From Mariniphaga sediminis (GTDB lineage: Bacteria; Bacteroidota; Bacteroidia; Bacteroidales; Prolixibacteraceae), in contig NZ_QWET01000030.1 of assembly GCF_003573545.1 (NCBI RefSeq), positions 1 to 40,621 on the forward strand: a stretch of 40,621 bases of DNA, written 5' to 3'. Positions 34,537-40,621 of this stretch are shown here, one piece after another (positions within the stretch are counted from its first letter, which is position 1; every line of letters starts with the position of its first letter). The notes beneath the pieces were generated by a model. It made no database searches. It saw only the letters and a program-made list of their open reading frames with translations, and had not been told where the DNA came from. The position numbers and the translations under genes are program-made.

Positions 34537-34926
34537 ATGCGAATCAGTCATGTTGCCATCTGGACCTACAACCTCGAAGGACTACGAAATTTCTACATGC
34601 ATTATTTCGATGCCTCTTCTTCTGAGATATATTATAACCACTCCAAAGAATTCAGTTCCTACTTTTTACTGTTTGATGGTGATTGCAGCCTGGAAATTAT
34701 GGAGATGCCCAAACTTTCCAAATCGAAAAACGACCCGATGAAACACTACACCGGCCTGGCCCACTTTGCCATAAAAGTGGGAACAAAAACCGAAGTGGAC
34801 CGGCTGACCAAACTGATTCGCAACGACGGATTCAAAATAATGACCGAACCCCGCACCACCGGCGACGGATTTTACGAAAGCACTGTGCTTGATCCTGACG
34901 GCAACCGAGTGGAAATTGTTGCGTGA
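34537..34926 (+). CDS. VOC-family (glyoxalase/dioxygenase fold) metalloprotein (129 aa)
   Basis: Two-module VOC protein. The four expected metal ligands are visible: His5 (SHVAIW), Glu53 (LEIM), His76 (LAHFAI) and Glu126 (NRVEIVA), the arrangement of glyoxalase I. Length is also that of glyoxalase I. The C-terminal GFYESTVLDPDGNRVEI is typical. It could be a lactoylglutathione lyase, but many VOC proteins have other substrates, and no methylglyoxal context is present. It converges on the Gfo/Idh/MocA gene downstream. Confidence 0.85.
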   Translation: MRISHVAIWTYNLEGLRNFYMHYFDASSSEIYYNHSKEFSSYFLLFDGDCSLEIMEMPKLSKSKNDPMKHYTGLAHFAIKVGTKTEVDRLTKLIRNDGFKIMTEPRTTGDGFYESTVLDPDGNRVEIVA

Positions 34927-34945
34927 ACAAACTCCAAAGTAATAG

Positions 34946-34971
34946 AAAAGGAGAATATTTAATTCCCTTTT
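34946..34971. terminator. bidirectional terminator between convergent genes
   Basis: AAAAGGaGAAT and ATTCCCTTTT pair with one bulge around a 5-nt loop, with T-rich ends on both strands, in the 54-nt gap between the VOC gene and the Gfo/Idh/MocA gene. Confidence 0.5.
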
Positions 34972-34980
34972 GTGGCAGGC

Positions 34981-36495
34981 TTACAAAATCAGTTCCCAAC
35001 CATCGCGGGGTTTTCTTTTTATGAGGTTTTGGGCATATTCCAAAGCATCAACTTCTTCATATTCTGATTTGTACTTTGGTACGCCACTGTCATCGTCTAA
35101 CTTAACAAATTTTGGCAACCCTATTTTTTCTCCCTTGTTAATATTTGTAAACTGCATATTTTTCCCATCCCATTCCAATATCCGCCTTAAACCTGATAGC
35201 CGGGCAGCAACAGTTCCCATAACTACTACTTCATTAAAAGGGCCGGCATATCCAAAATGGGATTTCGTTTTTACCCGGACGGTGGGATCTTCTTTACAGG
35301 CTCTAATCCAGTCTTTTTCGTGGCCTCCAATACCGCCGGGAACAATACGTTCATTTATTTCCGGGGCATATTCTTTAAACTGGTCGGTGGGCAAACGCTT
35401 GGGGTCTTTTCCGTAACACCCGCACATCATTTTGCCTTTGCTGCCAATAAACAGCACACCCCCATCGCGGTCACCCATCATTTCTCCGTCTTTTAGTTCG
35501 GCAGGCCGGTTAGGCATAAGGCCGCCATCGTACCAGGTTACTTCCACTGCCGGCATTTCCACATTCCGGTATTTTTCTCTTTCCGGAAAATAATAAGTTA
35601 TTTTTTCCGACTCCGGCGGCGATTCGATGGTCCATTTGGATGAACTTGCCTGGATGCCTGTCGGATATTTTAAACGCAAACTACGCATTACCGGATCTAA
35701 AATGTGACAGGCCATGTCGCCTAAAGCACCGGTACCAAAATCGAACCACCCACGCCAGTTCCACGGATGGTACCATGGCGAATACGGACGCTGGGGGGCT
35801 GGCCCCAACCACAAATCCCAATCCAACTCAGAAGGTTTTCGTGGCGTGTCTTCCGGGCGGTTCAGGCATTGAGGCCAGATAGGACGGTTCGTCCATGCAT
35901 GAACTTCCTTTATTTCACCAATGTCACCATTCCAAATGCTTTCACATATCCACGCTACCTGGTCTCCCGAGGCGCCCTGATTTCCCATTTGGGTAGCCAC
36001 ATTGTATTTTTCGGCTGCCTGCGTTAATATTCTCGATTCATATACAGAATGGGTCAACGGTTTTTGGCAATAAACATGTTTACCCAGTTTCATCGCATCC
36101 AGGGTAATTTTAGCGTGTGTGTGATCTGGTGTCGCTATAATTACGGCATCAATTTGATCTCCAATTTCAGCAAACATTTTTTTATAATCCTGATAATCAT
36201 ATGGAACTGTTTTATCCGGATAATTTTCTTTAAACTCATCCAACCGGCCTTTTGTTCTCCGCTCATCCACATCACAAAGTGCAACAATATTCTCTTCCAT
36301 ACAATTTCTCATGTTGCTATACCCCATGCCAAGCCCTACAACTGCAATGTTTAGTTTTCCTGCCGGCCATTGCTTTTTTTCAGCTTTATCTTCAGCGCAT
36401 CCTGGCGTAAATAGCGCTGGAACAGTTAATGCTGAAGCAACAACGGCTGATGTTTTTATAAAATCTCTTCGGGGTATTTGCTTTTGTTCAGTCAT
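34981..36495 (-). CDS. Tat-exported, possibly lipidated Gfo/Idh/MocA oxidoreductase (504 aa)
   Basis: Same subfamily as the tandem pair at 1138-4307. The Tat motif is IPRRDFIKTS (Arg9-Arg10), and the signal ends in LFTPGC with Cys33, which could be a lipobox; CAEDKAEKK after it would be the mature start. The Rossmann motif is VVGLGMGYSN and the second strand LCDVDERR. The catalytic QKP lysine is Lys145, and GDMACH gives Asp260 and His264, so it should be active, unlike the gene at 2823. It probably acts on a sugar derivative at the outer face of the inner membrane or, if sorted outward, at the outer membrane. Confidence 0.9.
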   Translation of the reverse strand: MTEQKQIPRRDFIKTSAVVASALTVPALFTPGCAEDKAEKKQWPAGKLNIAVVGLGMGYSNMRNCMEENIVALCDVDERRTKGRLDEFKENYPDKTVPYDYQDYKKMFAEIGDQIDAVIIATPDHTHAKITLDAMKLGKHVYCQKPLTHSVYESRILTQAAEKYNVATQMGNQGASGDQVAWICESIWNGDIGEIKEVHAWTNRPIWPQCLNRPEDTPRKPSELDWDLWLGPAPQRPYSPWYHPWNWRGWFDFGTGALGDMACHILDPVMRSLRLKYPTGIQASSSKWTIESPPESEKITYYFPEREKYRNVEMPAVEVTWYDGGLMPNRPAELKDGEMMGDRDGGVLFIGSKGKMMCGCYGKDPKRLPTDQFKEYAPEINERIVPGGIGGHEKDWIRACKEDPTVRVKTKSHFGYAGPFNEVVVMGTVAARLSGLRRILEWDGKNMQFTNINKGEKIGLPKFVKLDDDSGVPKYKSEYEEVDALEYAQNLIKRKPRDGWELIL

Positions 36496-36613
36496 AGTAT
36501 TAAAACTTTTGATTTACATATTTTTAATGATGCCACCATAATCGGTTGGAAAATTCTCTTTTTTGACCAGATCATTTCAAAAGAAAGTACAATATTATAT
36601 TTTATTTTTTTTC

Positions 36614-36730
36614 CTACCGGCCTGCCGCTGTATTTTTTTGAACAATATATTGTTTGCCATGCACAAATACAGCTTTCATGATACGGCCCTTCAATACTTT
36701 ATTTGAAAATCTAAAGAATGGTATACTCAT
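36614..36730 (-). CDS. 38-codon open frame, unrecognised, possible remnant
   Basis: An ATG at 36730 opens 38 codons ending KAVFVHGKQYIVQKNTAAGR. The ending VFVHGKQYIV faintly resembles the C-termini of amidohydrolases or the N-termini of some dehydrogenases, but I cannot assign it. It lies in the 676-nt gap 36496-37171, which also contains a clear pseudogene fragment at 36801-36946. It could be a real small gene or another relic. Confidence 0.2.
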   Translation of the reverse strand: MSIPFFRFSNKVLKGRIMKAVFVHGKQYIVQKNTAAGR

Positions 36731-36800
36731 TTTAAATAATATCTCTTTTATCCGCTTCTAACCTTATATATAGTACATGCCTTAACTTTCATCCAAGAGA

Positions 36801-36946
36801 CTAAGAACCGCAATTCATCTCCTGAATCATTAGCCTTTTAGTTATCCAACCTTGACCTCTGTGCTCCATACGCCCCATCCCAAATCAGAATTTGAGCCCC
36901 ACCAACGATTGTAGTCAAAAGCATGGAACCAAAATGTAATTCCCTT
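36801..36946 (-). pseudogene. C-terminal fragment of a second six-hairpin-type lipoprotein
   Basis: The minus strand reads FWFHAFDYNR, WWGSNSDLGWGVWSTE and then, after a frame change, QGWITKRLMIQ. This aligns with the C-terminus of the intact protein at 37172-39355 (WMRAFDYGRYEHWGSNADHG, WGAWAIESGWTQGWIVSI). A stop lies just upstream in frame and the rest of the gene is missing. It is a broken paralogue about 230 nt downstream of the intact copy. Confidence 0.7.
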
Positions 36947-37128
36947 GGTACTTTACCTAATATTTAGTTTGCTCTCTCTTTTTCTGAAAAACAGTTAAAG
37001 CGACAAGTCATATTTAGAATTAAATGATAATCCAGTAGGTAAGCTGTTAAACTACAGAAGGTAAAAAATTTTGAAGTGCTGGCTTTGATTATTGCAAATT
37101 TCAAAAGAGTGATGCGTTATTCAACAAT

Positions 37129-37161
37129 AAACCTCTTTGGATTTTTAATCCATAGAGGTTT
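37129..37161 (-). terminator. long hairpin downstream of the six-hairpin lipoprotein gene
   Basis: AAACCTCTTTGGATT and AATCCATAGAGGTTT form a 15-bp stem with one mismatch and a 3-nt loop, 10 nt past the stop codon. The T-rich tail on the minus strand is short (TTTATTG), so it may also act as an mRNA-stabilising stem. Confidence 0.55.
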
Positions 37162-37171
37162 AAAAGTTAAA

Positions 37172-39355
37172 TTATTCTATCCCAGCTAACATCTGCTTCT
37201 TCAAACCTGCGTAGTGCTGTTTAACTTTCGAATCGAGAGTCAAATCCCATATTGATGTATTCTGTTCCCTTAGAGCTAAAATGGAAACAATCCATCCCTG
37301 CGTCCAGCCACTTTCAATGGCCCAGGCTCCCCATCCGTGATCAGCATTCGAGCCCCAATGTTCATATCGACCATAATCAAAAGCTCTCATCCAACCCCCA
37401 TCAATTTCAGGGTGCTTTTCAGAAACCACCTGGATACGGCATAAAAATTCAGTCAACTTGTCGACAGCCTTTTTTATTTTCGGGTCATTAGTTGCATAAT
37501 AGGCTTCATGCAAACCTAAAAAAGCAAAGTTTGTTGTATACAGTAAATCACTCACTTTATCTCCGTTTTGAGCAATAAGCGGTGCCTCTGTTGTTCCGTA
37601 TGCTTCATTATTTTGTGGAGGAGGATATTTTCCCATTTCTAAATTCCCCAGTTCCTCGCGAATTGCTCCACACGTATCTTGAAGTTTTAAAAGATCATCT
37701 ACAATTCTGTAGAGCATATCCCTGCTTTCCGGAGTATCTTTTACCCGTACCAACCAGGCAATCGGCAGTAACATTCTGGCCTTTTCCTGCGCAATACCGT
37801 TTGTCCACTGCCATCCTTCCGGATATTTTTGCATGTTTTCTTTAATGGCTTTCTCAGTTCTTTCAAGAAATATCTGATCACCGGTTTTATGATAAGCCCA
37901 CAACATACACGCCCAAACATAGGCTTCAAAATGTGGGGAATAGTGCTTTATATCTCTCTCGTAGTAATGCCTCCAACCATTCTCCTCAAAATCGGGAATA
38001 TCGATGCGGCTGCCTCGAAAACCTGATTTCCCGGTTGTACGCAGCAGAGCAATCATCGATTTCATTAACAGACTGTCCCACCGCTCAGAGCCGGAAAGAG
38101 CCGAAGTAGTTAAAGCGCCAAGCAGGAAGCGAGCATTGTCATCGCCATAACTGGCACGATACCAAGAATAATTACTAATTCCCCAAGGTATTAAACCATA
38201 GGCTCCATGATTGGGATTACCGTATTCTCCTTTCATGGCATCCGATTCAATAAGATAAAAATCTAAAATATTTTCAGCAATTTTAGAATATTCCGGTTTC
38301 TTTAAAACCTTACCAGCACATGCCAAAGCCATGGCGGTTTCAGCATTACAGTCGCCACGCCTGACAATACCAATTGGCTGGCTGCCTTTTTCATTTATTC
38401 TTGAAAATACACATTCGAAAACTCCGTTTTTTCCATCGCCTTCTGGGATTGAAGCATTCCAATCAAGCATCCAATTTCCTGAAGCTTTCATTATCTCCAA
38501 AGTATCTTCAAGCGATTCATGAACCAACATTTTACTATTAAAAAACCAGGCAGCTCCTTTTTCAATACTTTTCTTTTGATAGTGTGCGGGCAACGCTTCT
38601 GTTTTTTCGAATGATGCTTGTATTTCAGGTTCCCACTCAAGTTCAAAAACCGAATTCCCGGGATACACATAGTCAAGAATAAATTTCCAAACTCCTGCCC
38701 ATGCTTTTTGGGGAGTATAACGACCTTGAACCACATTACTGAGGTTAGTTGTTGAAACCAAAACCGGATAATCGGAGAGTTCGAACAGAATGGGCACAGT
38801 TTTTTCAGGCAATCCATAGACTGCCCTATCAAATCCGGCAACCTTTGCCGCAACAATATAACTTTTTACCACATTTGTGGAGATGTAGTTAAATCCATTT
38901 ATACTTAACACATCTAAACTGTCGGGCATCCCCTTAAAAAAAGAGGAATTAACTACTGCACGCTCCAAATCGGCCACAACCGTTTCTTGCAAGTTAATAC
39001 CGGGCAAAAATGATGGAAACTCCAAATATACCTTTAATCCCTTTTCTTTTACAATCTCAAAAAAATCGGAAGAAACCACTAACCTTTCAGCAGGATATTT
39101 ATCTGCAAAAAGCATTAGTGCTTCACCGTTTTTAGCTTTTATTGCTGCTTTCATCGGAGAATCATGTAGCTCTGTTTCTATTTGATTATTCTGACTGAGA
39201 ATTTTATAAAAATCGTTAGATTGATTACCTACCACATGAACAACGTTGTTTTTATGGGTACAACCATATGATGTTAATGCAATAAGAAGAAACACAATCA
39301 AATATAGATAATTGGGAATTTTTGTATGAGATTGAACAATATTAATACTATACAT
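37172..39355 (-). CDS. lipoprotein with six-hairpin glycosidase-like domain (727 aa)
   Basis: Predicted envelope lipoprotein: the hydrophobic segment YLYLIVFLLIALTSYG ends at Cys32 (SYGC). Residues about 37-260 form an alpha/beta N-terminal domain (VVHVVGNQSNDF, LFADKYP, VVSSDFFEI, VLVSTTNLSNVVQGRY), perhaps class-I amidotransferase-like. The remaining residues (about 265-715) are repeated helix pairs with aromatic and acidic motifs such as GWRHYYERDIKHYSPHFEAYVWA and FDYGRYEHWGSNADHGWGAW, as expected of an (alpha/alpha)6 barrel hydrolase or lyase. I cannot name its CAZy family or substrate. A broken paralogue lies downstream and a degenerate ROK gene upstream. Confidence 0.7.
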   Translation of the reverse strand: MYSINIVQSHTKIPNYLYLIVFLLIALTSYGCTHKNNVVHVVGNQSNDFYKILSQNNQIETELHDSPMKAAIKAKNGEALMLFADKYPAERLVVSSDFFEIVKEKGLKVYLEFPSFLPGINLQETVVADLERAVVNSSFFKGMPDSLDVLSINGFNYISTNVVKSYIVAAKVAGFDRAVYGLPEKTVPILFELSDYPVLVSTTNLSNVVQGRYTPQKAWAGVWKFILDYVYPGNSVFELEWEPEIQASFEKTEALPAHYQKKSIEKGAAWFFNSKMLVHESLEDTLEIMKASGNWMLDWNASIPEGDGKNGVFECVFSRINEKGSQPIGIVRRGDCNAETAMALACAGKVLKKPEYSKIAENILDFYLIESDAMKGEYGNPNHGAYGLIPWGISNYSWYRASYGDDNARFLLGALTTSALSGSERWDSLLMKSMIALLRTTGKSGFRGSRIDIPDFEENGWRHYYERDIKHYSPHFEAYVWACMLWAYHKTGDQIFLERTEKAIKENMQKYPEGWQWTNGIAQEKARMLLPIAWLVRVKDTPESRDMLYRIVDDLLKLQDTCGAIREELGNLEMGKYPPPQNNEAYGTTEAPLIAQNGDKVSDLLYTTNFAFLGLHEAYYATNDPKIKKAVDKLTEFLCRIQVVSEKHPEIDGGWMRAFDYGRYEHWGSNADHGWGAWAIESGWTQGWIVSILALREQNTSIWDLTLDSKVKQHYAGLKKQMLAGIE

Positions 39356-39404
39356 TTTCTGTTAAATTAGATTTCTGCATTTAAAAAAAAATCCACTTAT
39401 TTTA

Positions 39405-40283
39405 TTATTTTAGACCATCGACCCCGTCGATTGCTGCAATTAAGTTCACAAAATTGCCAATCTTGTCACCCAGCTCGGCAGGAACTATCTCACATACTTT
39501 CCATGTTGGTTCGAGAGCTTCTTTTTCGATAACACTAATGCATACGACATTGAAAAGATGTGGATTTCTGGAGTAAACACTACCAATTATAATACATTCA
39601 GGATTTAAAATATCAATTAAAATTGACAGTCCAATTCCTCGGTATTTAGCTGATTTATCAAACGCAACAATTGCTGCTTTATCTCCTTCTGCAGCGGCAA
39701 TAGCAACATCTTTTTTAGTAATATTTTGTACGGCATCTAAGCTTTCACAGAAAGAAACGCGCGCTCCTTTTTCCATTTTTTCAACCGCCATTATCTGTGC
39801 CATTCGTATAATACCTGAACCGCTGCAAAAACCCTCAAAAGATCCTTTTTTTCTATATACTTCAGGGTCACCTTCGTCTAACCGAATATGCCCAATTTCA
39901 CAATCCAAATCGTTGGTATCTGCATATAATTTTCCATTTAAAATCAAACCATTCCTCAATCCTATCCTCAAAGTCATGAATATCATGTTTTTAGATCTTT
40001 TTACAGCTCCAATTTTCCATTCGACCAAGACACACGCGTTTGCATCGTTTTGAAGAAATACAGGAACATTATATTTCTGTTGAAATAGTTTTGTGATAGA
40101 AATATTATCCCAGCCCGGAAGATTTGGAGGAGATTGGATTACTCCGATTTTACTGTCCAAAGAGCCACCACAATTAATACCAATTTCTAACAACTGACAT
40201 TCTTTAACAGATTTGCGTAAAAATCCACTAAAACACTGACTGACAGAAATTTGAGTAAATTTCAGGTAAATTACATTGCTCAT
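39405..40283 (-). pseudogene. degenerate ROK-family sugar kinase/regulator (292-codon frame)
   Basis: The middle and C-terminal parts match the ROK family (GVIQSPPNLPGWDN, FLQNDANACVLVEW, ILNGKLYA, CEIGHIRLDE, SFEGFCSGSG, LSILIDILNPECIIIGS). The N-terminal 80-100 residues with the DxGxT ATP-binding motif are missing. The glycine-rich phosphate loop, usually GTGLGAG, reads RIGLRNG, two glycines having become arginine. The catalytic Asp in QNDANA survives. The open frame is long, but loss of ATP binding makes kinase activity very unlikely. It stands 49 nt upstream of the lipoprotein gene. It could still be expressed as a truncated sugar-binding protein. Confidence 0.6.
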
Positions 40284-40390
40284 TTTCAGATAGTTATATA
40301 CATTTTTAATGAAGTATTGATTTTTGTGATTCCATTTATATTAACCATTACACTAATAATCCGATTATTGTAAAAAATGTTAATGATGAC

Positions 40391-40621
40391 TTACGCAAAA
40401 TCACCTTGCTCATCAACTTTCTTTAGAGAAACGCCTTTACCAATATTAAAGCTGTATGGCTTCCAATATAAAGCGTAGAGGCAATTTTATAAAGCCCCGG
40501 CTGAGAAACGACTATCGTTCCCCCTTTATCGATTGCTTTTTGCAAAGCATTTACATTTTCTATTCCACTTGCGCCAGCAGAGAAGCCAAATGCATTAGCA
40601 TCGGTAAAGCCGGCTGTTGAC
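40391..40621 (-). pseudogene. fragment of a pectate-lyase-like beta-helix protein, cut by the window edge
   Basis: The minus strand enters from beyond the window reading TDANAFGFSAGASGIENVN, KAIDKGGTIVVSQPGLYKI and STLYIGSHTALI. This is the N-terminal capping region of pectate-lyase/GH28-type right-handed beta-helix enzymes. A one-base loss in the next codon ends this frame at 40423-40425, while the other frame continues GKGVSLKKVDEQGDFA and stops at 40391-40393. The rest of the gene is not found, and 40284-40390 shows nothing recognisable. The part upstream of 40621 may be intact or not. Confidence 0.6.

Noticed and set aside
1-40621. tRNA genes, rRNA genes, CRISPR arrays, intact transposases, prophage genes
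   Set aside because: I looked for these by eye on both strands (T-loop-like GTTCGAATC with a CCA-side stem, regularly spaced direct repeats, DDE or tyrosine recombinase motifs) and found nothing convincing. A tRNAscan or CRISPR search would settle it.

Overview
The window looks like a chromosomal segment of a Bacteroidota bacterium, most plausibly a Marinilabiliales/Prolixibacteraceae-type marine or sediment heterotroph. Reasons: upstream regions carry the Bacteroidota -7 element TAnnTTTG and mostly lack Shine-Dalgarno sites; an RprX/RprY-like two-component pair is present; the acpP-fabF-rnc and purM-prfA-pyrF clusters are arranged in a Bacteroidota way; and there are four Tat-exported Gfo/Idh/MocA oxidoreductases. 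The genus assignment is inference. I saw no tRNA, rRNA, CRISPR array, phage or complete insertion sequence.

Layout. 0.2-4.3 kb: a peroxiredoxin (minus) and two tandem Tat-signal Gfo/Idh/MocA oxidoreductases (plus), the second of which has lost two catalytic residues. 4.4-7.5 kb: a small exported protein with a polyproline run, divergent from a histidine kinase/response regulator operon. 7.5-12.3 kb: a CDF metal exporter, then the minus-strand acpP-fabF-rnc-LAB_N operon, and divergent purN. 12.5-14.8 kb: the RprXY-like pair. 14.8-21.8 kb: lepA, a third Gfo/Idh/MocA oxidoreductase and valS, separated by two 0.5-0.6 kb gaps that hold a 121-bp inverted-repeat element and two candidate small RNAs. 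22-25 kb: a membrane protein, AtpZ, bactofilin, fabH, rpmF and DUF177. 25.4-28.1 kb: glpD and, divergently, a wrecked DeoR-family regulator. 28.1-32.5 kb: purM-prfA-pyrF with one toxin-antitoxin module inserted at each junction. 32.7-36.5 kb: an acyl-CoA synthetase, a VOC protein and a fourth Gfo/Idh/MocA protein. 36.5-40.6 kb: a decaying carbohydrate locus with one intact six-hairpin-glycosidase-like lipoprotein, a broken paralogue of it, a degenerate ROK kinase and a frameshifted beta-helix gene end.

How the genes fit together. The core is housekeeping: fatty-acid synthesis, purine and pyrimidine synthesis, translation (lepA, valS, rpmF, prfA) and glycerol-3-phosphate oxidation. Over it lies periplasmic carbohydrate chemistry. 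The Gfo/Idh/MocA proteins may act on glycosides by oxidation; this is inferred from relatives in Bacteroidetes.

Most interesting observations: (1) both two-component operons share a GTTAA-repeat box upstream, and their -7 elements end only 4 nt before the start codon, predicting leaderless mRNAs; (2) two different toxin-antitoxin modules split purM/prfA and prfA/pyrF; (3) a full-length Gfo/Idh/MocA paralogue lacks the conserved Lys and Asp; (4) several pseudogene remnants (DeoR, six-hairpin lipoprotein, ROK, beta-helix) can be read through frameshifts; (5) two intergenic transcription units end in good terminators but have no recognised gene.
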